Assembly: GCA_013388745.1 (NCBI GenBank)
Contig: JACAER010000009.1
Location: 1 to 64,000, forward strand
DNA: 64,000 bases
Direction of reading: 5' to 3'
Source: Chloroflexota bacterium
GTDB lineage: Bacteria; Chloroflexota; Anaerolineae; Aggregatilineales; Phototrophicaceae
In this document: positions 53,006 to 62,124 of the stretch, piece after piece
Layout of the letters: each line of letters begins with the position of its first letter
Position numbering within the stretch: the first letter of the stretch is position 1
Notes under the pieces: generated by a model
The model's input: only the letters and a program-made list of their open reading frames with translations
Database searches by the model: none
Told to the model about the DNA's origin: nothing
Position numbers and translations under genes: made by a program

Positions 53006-54346
53006 ATGAACACCAAAGAAAGCGTCCTGCGCGATATCCGCGACAACAGTATCGAATTGATTGACCTGCAATTCACCGATATTCTGGGCGTGACCAAAAG
53101 CGTGACCATCCCCAGCACCTATCTGGAAGAGGTCTTCGAGCGCGGCCTGTGGTTCGACGGCTCGTCGATCTACGGCTTTGCGCGCATTCAGGAAAGCGAT
53201 ATGCTGCTGATGCCCGACGCCGTGACCTACCGCGCGCTGCCGTGGGTCGAAGAACCGCCGCTGCGCGCGCGCATCATCTGCGACATTCTGACGGCGGAAG
53301 GCGAACCCTTCGCCGGCGACCCGCGTTTCGCGCTCAAACGCGCCATCGCTCATATGGAAACCATGGGCTTCACGGCCTACAACATCGGCCCGGAACTGGA
53401 ATTTTTCCTGTTCCGGCGCGGCAGCAATGGTTCGCATCTGGACGCCGTGCCCCACGATATCGGCGGCTACTTCGATTTCAGCCCCAACGACGAGGCCGAA
53501 CGGGTGCGCAGCGCGATCACCACCACGCTGCAAAAACTGAACATCAAAGTAGAAATGAACCACCACGAGGTCGCTATCGGCCAGCACGAAATCGACTTCC
53601 GCTACAGCGATGCGCTGCACAGCGCCGATAACTCGGTGACGTTCAAATACGCGGTGAAGGGCGTGGCTGTCAAGCATGGGCTGTTCGCGACGTTTATGCC
53701 CAAGCCGATCTTCGGGCAGAACGGCAGCGGCATGCACTGCCACCAGAGCCTCTTTAAGGGCGACGACAACGCTTTTTATGACGCCCAGGACGAATACCGC
53801 CTGTCGCCAACCGCCTATCACTTTATGGCCGGGCTGCTGCAACACGCGCGCGGGTTGAGCGGCGTGGTCGCGCCGACGGTCAACAGCTACAAACGGCTGA
53901 CACCCGGCTACGAAGCGCCGGTCTACATCTGCTGGGCGCAGCGCAATCGCAGCGCGCTGATCCGTGTGCCGCGGTATTCGCCCGGACGCGAAAAAAGCAC
54001 GCGCATCGAACTGCGCTTCCCCGATCCGAGCGCCAACCCGTATCTGGCGTTCGCCGCGATGCTGGAAGCCGGGCTGGACGGCGTGGCAAAGAAGCTGAAG
54101 CCGCCCGCCGCCATCAGCGAAGATGTCTTCGAATGGACGAACGAAGAACGCAAGACACGCGGCGTGGGCGTGCTGCCCTATACACTGGAAGAAGCGATGG
54201 ACGAACTGGCGCAGGACGATGTGGTGCGCGGGGCGCTGGGCGAACACATTTATACGGCCTATGACCGCGCCAAACGCCAGGAATGGGAAGAATACCGCCT
54301 GCACGTTTCGTCGTGGGAATTGCGGCGGTATCTGGAGACAGTCTAG
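53006..54346 (+). CDS. glnA: Glutamine synthetase type I
   Basis: A 446-residue GSI enzyme making glutamine from glutamate and ammonia. The N-terminal IDLQFTDILGVTKSVTIP, the substrate loop LWFDGSSIYGFA, GPELEFFLF with the metal Glu, MNHHEVAIGQHEIDFRY, the ATP-binding KPIFGQNGSGMHCHQSL, and the RSALIRVPRY/RIELRFPDPSANPYLAFA motifs are all present. The length is that of the short GSI-alpha type, and the adenylylation-loop tyrosine region of GSI-beta is not apparent, so feedback control is more likely than GlnE control. It is divergent from groESL, with a terminator behind it. Confidence 0.95.
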   Translation: MNTKESVLRDIRDNSIELIDLQFTDILGVTKSVTIPSTYLEEVFERGLWFDGSSIYGFARIQESDMLLMPDAVTYRALPWVEEPPLRARIICDILTAEGEPFAGDPRFALKRAIAHMETMGFTAYNIGPELEFFLFRRGSNGSHLDAVPHDIGGYFDFSPNDEAERVRSAITTTLQKLNIKVEMNHHEVAIGQHEIDFRYSDALHSADNSVTFKYAVKGVAVKHGLFATFMPKPIFGQNGSGMHCHQSLFKGDDNAFYDAQDEYRLSPTAYHFMAGLLQHARGLSGVVAPTVNSYKRLTPGYEAPVYICWAQRNRSALIRVPRYSPGREKSTRIELRFPDPSANPYLAFAAMLEAGLDGVAKKLKPPAAISEDVFEWTNEERKTRGVGVLPYTLEEAMDELAQDDVVRGALGEHIYTAYDRAKRQEWEEYRLHVSSWELRRYLETV

Positions 54347-54371
54347 GGGAGGCCAACCCTTCCAGAGGCAG

Positions 54372-54399
54372 GGGCGTGTCGCAGGGCACGCCCTTTTTT
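54372..54399 (+). terminator. Intrinsic terminator of glnA
   Basis: GGGCGTG (54372-54378) pairs with CACGCCC (54387-54393) and is followed by six T residues, 26 bases after the glnA stop. Confidence 0.85.
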
Positions 54400-54639
54400 G
54401 TTGCGCGCATAATCAAAGCATAACGAGTGTTTAAACGCCGCACAACGCTCAGGCGGCAGAATAAGCACAGAAACAGCGCTCATCAGCGCTGCACCCAAAA
54501 ATCGCAAATCCCCCCCCATCCCCTGCCTGCGCCCCACACCAGGCGGGGGAAATTTTTAGTGACCCTGTGCGCAACACGCGCATGGCTTTCTGCGTAATAT
54601 ATCTCAGACGTGTTCATATGCAGAAAGACATGCGAGACT

Positions 54640-55071
54640 ATGATAAACGTGGAGAAACCCAAAAACGACTCGTCCGTGTTGGAAACCTTTGAGCTGGCGT
54701 CGATTGGCAGCCGCTTGTTCGCGCTGATTATCGACAACATTCTGATCGGCATCATCAGCGGCATTGTCGGCGGCGTGAGCGGCAGCGACGGCGGCGTGAT
54801 CGGCTTTATCACCTATTTCCTGCTGCTCAGCGGCTATCAGTGGTACTTCCTGCTGTACCGCAACGGCCAGACACCCGGTAAATCGGCGATGCATATCCGC
54901 GTTATCAAGACCGATGGCACGCCGATGAGCGGGTCAGACGCGGTGCTGCGGGCGCTGGGATATGTCATCAACAACGCCCTGCTCGGTCTGGGCTGGCTGT
55001 GGGCGCTGTTCGACAGCAGCTATCAGGGTATCCAGGACAAGCTCGCCAACACGTATGTCGTGAAGGCCTGA
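54640..55071 (+). CDS. RDD family membrane protein (second copy)
   Basis: A 143-residue RDD-family protein. After a short hydrophilic N-terminus come LASIGSRLFALIIDNILIG (Arg in the first, Asp in the second position of the RDD motif), YRNGQTPGKSAMHIRVIKTDG and LGWLWALFDSSYQGIQDKLANTYVV. The central and C-terminal motifs are almost the same as those of the gene at 24616-24993, so they are paralogues. The start at 54640 is the more likely; an ATG at 54610 also exists. Three helices are predicted. Confidence 0.85.
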   Translation: MINVEKPKNDSSVLETFELASIGSRLFALIIDNILIGIISGIVGGVSGSDGGVIGFITYFLLLSGYQWYFLLYRNGQTPGKSAMHIRVIKTDGTPMSGSDAVLRALGYVINNALLGLGWLWALFDSSYQGIQDKLANTYVVKA

Positions 55072-55259
55072 AGCCGGTTTTCGAGACACACGCGAAACGC
55101 ATCAACCGAAATGCGGCGGGGGCATTGGCTTCCGCCGTTTGTTTTTCGAGCATGCTGGACTGCGTGTTACACAAAATACAACTTTTTGAGCGCAATGTTA
55201 GAAGTCAGTTTGAGTTGGTTTGAAGGTTGAATCACCAGCGCAAAAAGTGATAAAACAGT

Positions 55260-55287
55260 TTGCATAAAGTTCGCAAGTAATTATAAA
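55260..55287 (+). promoter_or_regulatory. Predicted promoter of the WD40 gene
   Basis: TTGCAT (55260-55265), a 16-base spacer and TATAAA (55282-55287), 43 bases before the GTG start at 55331. Confidence 0.55.
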
Positions 55288-55330
55288 CTTAAGGCGAAAT
55301 GTTTCAGGACATTCACTTAAGGGTAGAAAC

Positions 55331-58066
55331 GTGTATCGCGAAGGATCGCCGAACCGCATACCGCTGCTGGTCTTGCTGTTCGCGCTTTGTTTTGTGGCGC
55401 TGGTGCTGCTGCGCGAAAGCGGCGTGTTGAACGCGCTGGCGCAGGCCAATCCCGCTAACACGCCTACGGCGGCGCAGCCGACAGAAGACACGGCGGCAGC
55501 GCTGGCCGAAGCCAACGCGCGCGCGGCACGCTACGCCAGCATGGCACACGCCCTGCTGGCCGAACGGCTGGCGGCGGATAACCCGTTTCTGGCCTACACG
55601 CTGGCGGTGGACGCGGCGCGCATCAACAACCCGCCGCCGCAAGTTCACGCTGCCCTGTTTACCCTGACCTATAATTACCGGGCGCTGCGGCGCATCGCCG
55701 CGCCTAACAATGTGCTCAATGCAGCCTACAACGCCGACGGCTCGCAGATGATGGCCGTGACCGTTGATGGCCGTGTTATCGTTTGGGACAGCGCAAGCGG
55801 CGAAGTCGTGCGCACGCTGCGCGGGCCGCGCAACGGCGCCAGCAGCGCCGCCTTCAGCGCCGATGGCGCGCGCGTGTATGTCGGCACGTGGGAAGGCCTG
55901 ATCTACGTGTTCGATCTGGTTTCCGGGCGGACGCGGCGCATCGCGGTAAATCGCCCCGTCGAGTCGCTGGCCGTCAGCCCCGACAGCAATTATCTGCTCT
56001 TCAGCTATTATGAGGGGCTGTCCCTGATCGACCTCAACACTTTTGAAACCGTGCGCCAGTGGACAGGGCACACCTCCAGCGTGACCGATGTGCTGTTCAG
56101 CAGCGACAGCCGCCAGGCGCTCAGCGCCAGCTACGACGGCACGCTGGTGCTGTGGGACATCAATCAAGATATGCCGCTGCGCATCTTTATCGGCCACGAA
56201 GAAGTTGTGACTGTGGCGGCGCTTAACAGCGACGGCACGCGCCTGCTTTCGGGCGATGCCTCTGGCACTGTGCTGCTGTGGGACATCGGCAGCGGCCAGG
56301 TCATTGCCCGTGTGAAAGCGCATAATCAGTATGTCGGCGCGCTGGCCTTCAGCCCCGATGGGCAGCAGGCGCTCACGGGCAGCGATGAGCGCACCGTCCG
56401 GCTGTGGCAGGTCACAGCGCAGGGTTTGCGCCTGCAAGCGACACTGGCCGGGCACGACTCGGCGATCAACAGCGCCGCTTTCAGCGCCGATGGCCGCCGC
56501 GCGCTGAGCAGCGATGTGAACGGCGGCGTGCTGCTGTGGGACGTGGCACGCACCGATAATCCGGGCGTCTTTGCTTCGTTATACATGCCCAGCAGTGTGG
56601 CTTATGCCCCCGATGGGCGGCTGGCGGTGACCGGCTCATGGGAAAACATGCTGACGCTGTGGGATGTGCGCAGCGGCGCGGCGCTGACAAGCTGGATGGG
56701 CCACAGCGGCCAGATCACCAGTGTGGCCTTTACGCCCGACGGGACAAGCATTGTCTCGGCCTCCTTCGACGGTACGGCGGCTGTTTGGGATGCGCAGACA
56801 CAGCAGGAACGGCTGCGCATCAACGTCGGCGGCGCTATCGCGCGGGCCGTGCTGAGCAGCGACGGCGCACGCTTGCTGACCGGCACGCTCAGCGGAGAGG
56901 TGCAGCTCTGGGACATCGCCAGCGGCGAACTGGTGCGGGCGTTCGGCGAACCCAGTGAATTTCTGGCGATTTCGTCTGTCGCCCTCAGCCGCGACGGACA
57001 ATATGTGCTTTCGGGCAGCAACGATGGCCGGCTGTGGCTGTGGGATATGGCCGCCGACAACCCGCTGTGGGAAGTGAGCGGGCTGCCCGGCGCGCTGAAG
57101 CATCTCGATTTCGCGCCTGATGGCCGTTCGGCGCTGGTCGCTGCCGACCGGGGGCTGCTGTTGCTTAACCGCGAGGACGGCGCTGTGCTCCGTCAGTTTG
57201 AGGGCTATCGCAGCGCGCCGGAAGTGGCAATCTTCAGCCCCGACGGACATTATGCCCTTTCCGGCGGCCTCGATTTCGACACCATTCTGTGGGACGTGGC
57301 CACCGGCAATATCCTCCACCGCTTCCGCAGCGAGTACAGCGCGACGTATGGGCTGGATTTTTCGCCCGATGGCCGCCGCGCGCTCTCCGTGCGCGACGAT
57401 CTGACGCTGCGCGTGTGGGAAATCCCGTCGTTGGCGGAACTGGTCAATATCCTGACGACCGAGCGTGTGCTGCCGCTGCCGACCTGCGCCCAGCGCATTC
57501 AATATCTGATCGAGCCGCTGTGCGATGAAAACGGCAGCGTGCCCGCAGCAGCCGCCTTCCCAACGCTGACCCCGACTCCGGTGGTGAGCACGCCGACGCC
57601 GCGCCCCACCAGCACCCCCAGCGCCACGCCGGCCTCTACGCAGCGCGCGACAGTCGGCGAGAATCGCGGCGAAATCGCGATCGGCGGCGGCGACGTGTGG
57701 ACTTACGAAGGCAGCTACGGCGAAACGCTGCGCATTCAGGTGATCGCAGAGAACCCGGCCAACACGGCCGAAGACCGCACTGGCCTGTTCGACCCGCTGC
57801 TGATTATCTACCTGCCCAGCGGCAGACTCCTGCTGGAGGCAGACGATATTCAGGGCGGTGTGCTGACCGATGTGCGCGTCGAGGCGCTGGCGCTGCCGGT
57901 GAGCGGCAGCTACCGCTTCGAAGTGCGCAGTTGGGACAACCAGACGGGCGGCGCGTACACGCTGGTGATCGAATCGACACCTTTTGTGCCGACCCCCACG
58001 CCGACGCCAACCCCCACGCCCGAAGCGATGGGCCGGCGCGATATTCTCGGCGCGCGCAGCGGATAA
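55331..58066 (+). CDS. Membrane-anchored 14-repeat WD40 protein with PPC-like domain
   Basis: A 911-residue protein starting at GTG. A signal anchor near residues 12-28 is followed by a short linker and a helical hairpin (YASMAHALLAERLAADNPFLAYT, about 56-90) often found before bacterial WD40 arrays. I count fourteen WD-type blades between about residues 110 and 710, each ending in patterns such as VIVWDSASG, LVLWDINQD or VLLWDIGSG. Fourteen is enough for two seven-bladed propellers. A Cys pair (LPTCAQRIQYLIEPLCD) closes the second. Then a Thr/Pro linker, a ~105-residue beta domain resembling PPC (IAIGGGDVWTYEGSYGETL...) and a Thr-Pro tail. A scaffold or ligand-binding role outside the cytoplasm is inferred. 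Confidence 0.85.
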   Translation: MYREGSPNRIPLLVLLFALCFVALVLLRESGVLNALAQANPANTPTAAQPTEDTAAALAEANARAARYASMAHALLAERLAADNPFLAYTLAVDAARINNPPPQVHAALFTLTYNYRALRRIAAPNNVLNAAYNADGSQMMAVTVDGRVIVWDSASGEVVRTLRGPRNGASSAAFSADGARVYVGTWEGLIYVFDLVSGRTRRIAVNRPVESLAVSPDSNYLLFSYYEGLSLIDLNTFETVRQWTGHTSSVTDVLFSSDSRQALSASYDGTLVLWDINQDMPLRIFIGHEEVVTVAALNSDGTRLLSGDASGTVLLWDIGSGQVIARVKAHNQYVGALAFSPDGQQALTGSDERTVRLWQVTAQGLRLQATLAGHDSAINSAAFSADGRRALSSDVNGGVLLWDVARTDNPGVFASLYMPSSVAYAPDGRLAVTGSWENMLTLWDVRSGAALTSWMGHSGQITSVAFTPDGTSIVSASFDGTAAVWDAQTQQERLRINVGGAIARAVLSSDGARLLTGTLSGEVQLWDIASGELVRAFGEPSEFLAISSVALSRDGQYVLSGSNDGRLWLWDMAADNPLWEVSGLPGALKHLDFAPDGRSALVAADRGLLLLNREDGAVLRQFEGYRSAPEVAIFSPDGHYALSGGLDFDTILWDVATGNILHRFRSEYSATYGLDFSPDGRRALSVRDDLTLRVWEIPSLAELVNILTTERVLPLPTCAQRIQYLIEPLCDENGSVPAAAAFPTLTPTPVVSTPTPRPTSTPSATPASTQRATVGENRGEIAIGGGDVWTYEGSYGETLRIQVIAENPANTAEDRTGLFDPLLIIYLPSGRLLLEADDIQGGVLTDVRVEALALPVSGSYRFEVRSWDNQTGGAYTLVIESTPFVPTPTPTPTPTPEAMGRRDILGARSG

Positions 58067-58070
58067 AACT

Positions 58071-58601
58071 TCACCCCTTAGCGACCCACGCGCCCTGCGG
58101 CATTTTTTCGCCCGCGCGGATGGCCACGCTCAGCCGGTTTTCGGCGGGCGTGATGGGGCATGACCAACCGGAGCCATACACACAATAGGGGTTATACGCC
58201 TGGTTAAAATCGACGTGAAAACGCCCATCGCCCAGCTCTTGCGGGTCGAGATAGCGGCCAGCGCCATAGGTTTCGCCGTCGGCGTTGGTATCGACGAACG
58301 GCAAAAAGTAGCCGTGCGGCGTCTCATACAGCGTCAGGCGCACCGGCTGGCCTTCGACCTCGAAACGCAGTTCACCGTAGCGCGTATAGGTGCGGATATC
58401 GCCGCTGCTGGTCTGGATTTTGACCGGCGTTTGTTCGGCGAAGGGCGTGACCTTCAGTCTGAGATCGAGCGCGGGGTTGGGATCGTAATAGCGCAGCCCG
58501 TCGAACAGGGCGCGCTGTTCGGGGGTGAGCGGCGACTGCGGGTGCTTCTTGAAAAAATCGTCTTTCTCGCGGCGGGCGGCGAGCAGGTGCTGCGCGTTCA
58601 T
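58071..58601 (-). CDS. DUF1684 protein
   Basis: A 176-residue DUF1684-family protein. The family features are visible: the early REKDDFFKKHPQSPL, FDGLRYYDPNPAL, then strands with VRLTLYETPHGYFLPFVD and the family motif ETYGAGRYLD followed by VDFNQAYNPYCVYGSGWSCP. The function is not known; several genomes encode it as a putative flavin-independent or ligand-binding domain. It is convergent with the WD40 gene, with only four bases between them. Confidence 0.88.
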   Translation of the reverse strand: MNAQHLLAARREKDDFFKKHPQSPLTPEQRALFDGLRYYDPNPALDLRLKVTPFAEQTPVKIQTSSGDIRTYTRYGELRFEVEGQPVRLTLYETPHGYFLPFVDTNADGETYGAGRYLDPQELGDGRFHVDFNQAYNPYCVYGSGWSCPITPAENRLSVAIRAGEKMPQGAWVAKG

Positions 58602-58748
58602 GGTTTGTCCTTGCTAAAACGTATACATGAGTCTGACGTGCCCAGCGCACGCATCTTACTTGCGAATAGTCTGCGATGGCGCTATCGGCGTTACCGCGCG
58701 CACGCTACAGTGAGTCCAGGGGTTGGACGCCAACAAAGGGATGCTGCG

Positions 58749-60167
58749 ATGATCGATATGACGCCTGAAGAATTCCGGCACTTGGGCTATCGGGCGATCG
58801 ACCTGCTGGCCGAACGACTGGGGGACATACGCACGGCGGCGGTGCGCCAGCCCGTGCCGCCCGCGCAGCGCGACCAGTGGATGCACGCGCCACTGCCAGA
58901 AACCGGCACGGACGCGGCGGCTTTGGTGCAGCGCGTGGCCGACGAGGTTCTGCCGTACCCCATGGGCAACAGCAGCCCGCGTTTTTTCGCCTTGGTGAAT
59001 TCGCCTTCGGCGCCGCTCGCCTGGCTGGCGGATTTGCTGGCGGCGGCGCACAACGCCAGCGTGGCAGGCGGCGACCACGCGGCAACGTATATCGAGCACG
59101 GCGTGCTCAACTGGCTGAAAGCCATGATGGGCTATCCTGCCGAAAGCATGGGGCTGCTCGCCAGCGGCGGCAGCGTCGCCAACTTGATCGCGCTGGCCGC
59201 GATGCGCAATGTCAAAGCGCGCGGCGACATGCGGGCGCACGGTTTTCTCGGCGAAGGCCCGCCGATGGTGGTTTATACCTCGACACAGGGGCACACCTGT
59301 CTACAAAAAGCCGTCGAAATTCTGGGAATCGGCAGCGCCTTTTTGCGCAAAATCCCGACAGACGCCGACTATCGTATGGACGTAGCGGCGCTGCGCGCAC
59401 AGATCGCGGCTGACCGCGCGGCAAATCTGCGTCCGGTGTGCGTGGCGGCCAGCGCGGGTACGGTCAACAGCGGCGCGATCGACCCTTTCGAGGCGCTCGC
59501 CGATGTGTGCGCGCAGGAGGATTTATGGTTTCACATCGACGGCGCTTATGGCGGCTTCGGCATTCTGGCGGAGCAGACGCAGGGGCTGTACAAGGGGCTG
59601 GAACGCGCCGACAGTCTGGCGATTGATCCGCATAAGTGGTTGTACGTGCCGATCGAATGCGGCTGCGTGCTGGTGCGCGACGGGCAAGCGCTGCGCGACA
59701 CATTCAGCGTGCTGCCGCCGTATCTGCGCGATGACCGCGCGCTGCCCTGGCTTTCAGAGTTCGGGCCGCAGCAGACGCGCGGCTTTAAGGCGCTCAAGCT
59801 GTGGCTGGTGATTCAGCAGATCGGCATGCAGGGCTACCGCGCGCTCATCAGCCGCGACATTGCGCTGGCGCGGGCGCTGCAAGCGAAAATCCGGGCGCGC
59901 GCCGATTTTGAACTGGTGGCCGCCGGCCCGCTGAGCATCACCTGCTTCCGCTATGCGCCGCCGGGCGTGGCCGATGCGCCAGCGCTCAACAAGCGCCTGC
60001 TGGAAAGCGTGCAGGCCGAAGGACAGGCGTTTTTGACCGGGACAGAACTGGATGGCGCGTATGTGCTGCGCGCGTGCATCGTCAATTTCCGCACGACGGA
60101 AGCCGATCTCGACACGTTGTTGGATGTGATCGTGCAGGCCGGGCAGCGCGCGCTGGCCGCGGGTTAG
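58749..60167 (+). CDS. PLP-dependent group II decarboxylase
   Basis: A 472-residue fold-type-I PLP enzyme of the aromatic-L-amino-acid/glutamate decarboxylase family. The PLP lysine is in LAIDPHKWLYVPIECG (near residue 296), the cofactor aspartate in FHIDGAYGGFG, the stacking His in STQGHTCLQKA. Its preceding ASAGTVNSGAIDP is standard. The substrate may be an aromatic amino acid by closest pattern, but this is not proved. The start ATG at 58749 has AGGG upstream; the longer frame from 58215 is antisense to DUF1684. Confidence 0.9.
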   Translation: MIDMTPEEFRHLGYRAIDLLAERLGDIRTAAVRQPVPPAQRDQWMHAPLPETGTDAAALVQRVADEVLPYPMGNSSPRFFALVNSPSAPLAWLADLLAAAHNASVAGGDHAATYIEHGVLNWLKAMMGYPAESMGLLASGGSVANLIALAAMRNVKARGDMRAHGFLGEGPPMVVYTSTQGHTCLQKAVEILGIGSAFLRKIPTDADYRMDVAALRAQIAADRAANLRPVCVAASAGTVNSGAIDPFEALADVCAQEDLWFHIDGAYGGFGILAEQTQGLYKGLERADSLAIDPHKWLYVPIECGCVLVRDGQALRDTFSVLPPYLRDDRALPWLSEFGPQQTRGFKALKLWLVIQQIGMQGYRALISRDIALARALQAKIRARADFELVAAGPLSITCFRYAPPGVADAPALNKRLLESVQAEGQAFLTGTELDGAYVLRACIVNFRTTEADLDTLLDVIVQAGQRALAAG

Positions 60168-60862
60168 CCCAACAGATAGCGTGTCTCCAGCACGCTTTCG
60201 TGCGCCGCGTCACCCGCGCGCTCGACACGATACCCTTTGGCCTGCGGGCGCGAACTGATAACGGCGTGCAGTTGACCGTCGATATAGTGTCCCGCCGCGC
60301 CATCGTCGAAGGCCACGCCGGGCATAATTTCGCCGGCGGCCACCATGCGCTGAAACGTGGGACGGCGTTGGGCTTCGCCATCGTAGTGCGGCGAACAACT
60401 GCCTGCGAGATAGCCCAGACAGTCCAGCCGCGTCAGCGCGCCGGGAAGCGAATCGGTGGTGCCCGCCTCAAACCAGCAGATGGCGCCCGCGCTGAGTCCC
60501 GCGAGCACGACGCCGTTTTCCAGCGCGCGCCGCAGGATCTGATCGAGCCGCCATTCGCGCCACAGAGCGAGCATCGATTTGGTGTTACCGCCGCCGACAT
60601 AAATGACGTGCTGCGCAAGCAAAAAGTCTTCGATGTCGCGCGTGTGCGGCTGGAACAGCGAGAGAAAGGACGGGCGGCAGTCCAGCGCGTTGAAGGCTTT
60701 GTAGAAGTTGAGGATGTAGTCGCGGGCTTCGCCGCTGGCCTGCGCCAGAAAGCACACCTGCGGCCGCTCGACGCTTGTTTGCCGGATCACGTAGTGATCC
60801 AGCGCCGGGTTTTCTGGCTCCATCGAAAAGCCGCCCCCGCCCATAGCGATAATCTGATGCAT
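60164..60862 (-). CDS. Peptidase S51 (PepE-like) family protein
   Basis: A 232-residue protein of the S51/PepE family. The nucleophile Ser is in VVLAGLSAGAICWFEAG near residue 124, the oxyanion region is VIYVGGGNTKSML, and the closing His/Asp-type region includes CSPHYDGEAQRRP. S51 members cleave Asp-X dipeptides or hydrolyse cyanophycin-type peptides. Its stop overlaps the decarboxylase stop region by four bases on the other strand, and the LOG gene ends three bases upstream. Confidence 0.85.
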   Translation of the reverse strand: MHQIIAMGGGGFSMEPENPALDHYVIRQTSVERPQVCFLAQASGEARDYILNFYKAFNALDCRPSFLSLFQPHTRDIEDFLLAQHVIYVGGGNTKSMLALWREWRLDQILRRALENGVVLAGLSAGAICWFEAGTTDSLPGALTRLDCLGYLAGSCSPHYDGEAQRRPTFQRMVAAGEIMPGVAFDDGAAGHYIDGQLHAVISSRPQAKGYRVERAGDAAHESVLETRYLLG

Positions 60863-60865
60863 GGT

Positions 60866-61399
60866 CTAGCCGCCGCCCTGAAGCACGGCTACGACTTCCT
60901 GCGGCGTATGGGCGAAATGCAGCGTCGGCGCGTTGGCGGGCATATAGCGCGCGCCGTAAAACGGCGTGAGAATCTCGCGCCAGTAGTCGCCGTAGCACAC
61001 GATCGGATTGTGCGGAATTTCGTTGACACGCATCAGTTCCCACACCATTACCAGTTCGTTGAGCGTGCCCAGCCCGCCGGGCATGGCCACGTAGCCATCG
61101 GCGCGCGTGATGAGGTGCAGCAGGCGCTCGTGCAGCGTCATATAGTGAATGACTTCGCGCACCCACATGTTGGCTTTGGCCGGGCGGATTTTTTCGATGG
61201 TGGCGCTGGTGATGCCGATAACGTGGCCGCCGGCCTCGTTGGCCCCCTGGCTGATAGCGCCCATCAGGCCGTCATAGCCGCCGGTCATAACGGAAAAACC
61301 GGCCTGCGCCAGGGCGTGCCCCACCGCTACCCCCGCCGCGTAATCGGGATGTTCGCGCGCAGTGAGGGCGCTGCCATAAACCGAAATCACTTTGCGCAT
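60866..61399 (-). CDS. LOG family protein (TIGR00730-type)
   Basis: A 177-residue Rossmann-like protein of the LOG/lysine-decarboxylase-like family. The signature PGGLGTLNELVMVW (family PGGxGTxxE) is near residue 107, and the first loop is MTGGYDGLMGAISQGANEAGG. Such enzymes are phosphoribohydrolases that free cytokinin-type bases from nucleotide monophosphates, with other substrates in bacteria. The start at 61399 is used because the upstream open frame runs through the tRNA-Ser gene. Coupled to the S51 peptidase gene by a three-base gap. Confidence 0.88.
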   Translation of the reverse strand: MRKVISVYGSALTAREHPDYAAGVAVGHALAQAGFSVMTGGYDGLMGAISQGANEAGGHVIGITSATIEKIRPAKANMWVREVIHYMTLHERLLHLITRADGYVAMPGGLGTLNELVMVWELMRVNEIPHNPIVCYGDYWREILTPFYGARYMPANAPTLHFAHTPQEVVAVLQGGG

Positions 61400-61462
61400 T
61401 GACCTTACTCCTGAATCCTGGCTAGAAACAGCAGAGCGACCCCAATGGATCGCCCTGTACAG

Positions 61463-61549
61463 CGGAGAAGGAGGGATTCGAACCCTCGATAGCCTTGCGG
61501 CTATATCCATTTTCGAGACGGACCCGTTCAACCACTCCGGCACCTCTCC
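61463..61549 (-). tRNA. tRNA-Ser(CGA)
   Basis: An 87-base minus-strand tRNA. The seven-pair acceptor stem is GGAGAGG/CTTCTCC (one G-U), the D arm has GAGTGGTTGAA, the anticodon loop CTCGAAA gives CGA, there is a long variable arm (TAGCC/GGCTA) as in serine tRNAs, and the T arm has GGTTCGAATCC. The discriminator is G, and CCA is not encoded. Confidence 0.95.
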
Positions 61550-61689
61550 AATGCGCTGCGCATTATACACGAGGGCGGCACGCGCGAAAATCCCTTTTTG
61601 GCCGCGTAAGTGCCACATTTCGAGATGCACAATTTGGCAAAAATGAGTATAACTGTGGGCAGTGTATCACGAACTCAAGGAGGACACCT

Positions 61690-61992
61690 ATGGACATCGG
61701 CGCGGTAATCGGCGGCATCATCGCTTCGCCCTTTATCTGCATCGGCTGGATCATCGTCGGCGCGGTGGCCGGCGGGCTGGCGCGGCAGATCACCGGGTCG
61801 AAAGATCGCCCCTTCCTCAACGACCTGATTCTCGGTCTGGTGGGCGCGGTCGTCGGCGGCTTCATCATGTCGCTGCTGGACATCGGCAGGCCGGACGGCG
61901 GTTTAAGCGCGTTCATCGTAACGCTGATTGTGGCGACATTGGGCGCGGTAGTGCTGATCGTGATCGGGCGCGTGGTGCTGCGCAAAGGCTAA
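61690..61992 (+). CDS. GlsB/YeaQ/YmgE-type membrane protein
   Basis: A 100-residue, three-helix membrane protein of the transglycosylase-associated (GlsB/YeaQ/YmgE) family. The Gly-rich first helix is FICIGWIIVGAVAGGLARQ, followed by the second helix DLILGLVGAVVGGFIMSLL and the last AFIVTLIVATLGAVVLIVIGR. The family's function is uncertain; some are osmotic-stress induced. The start at 61690 has AAGGAGGACACCT. Confidence 0.88.
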   Translation: MDIGAVIGGIIASPFICIGWIIVGAVAGGLARQITGSKDRPFLNDLILGLVGAVVGGFIMSLLDIGRPDGGLSAFIVTLIVATLGAVVLIVIGRVVLRKG

Positions 61993-62124
61993 AGAAGTGC
62001 ATTTTTTGAGGACAACTGAATAGAGGTTTAACCCTCACCCGCCGCGCGCGCCCACCGAGTGGGGAGACCAGCACGCAGCGCGGGTTTGCGCAGAGGCGAG
62101 TCGTTGGCTCGCCTCTGTGATTTT

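Noticed and set aside
58215..58748. N-terminal extension of the PLP decarboxylase
   Set aside because: It overlaps DUF1684 on the other strand; the ATG at 58749 with a ribosome-binding site fits the family start.
61400..61630. N-terminal extension of the LOG gene frame
   Set aside because: It reads through the tRNA-Ser gene; the GEVPEWLNGSVSK stretch is a known translated tRNA-Ser artefact.
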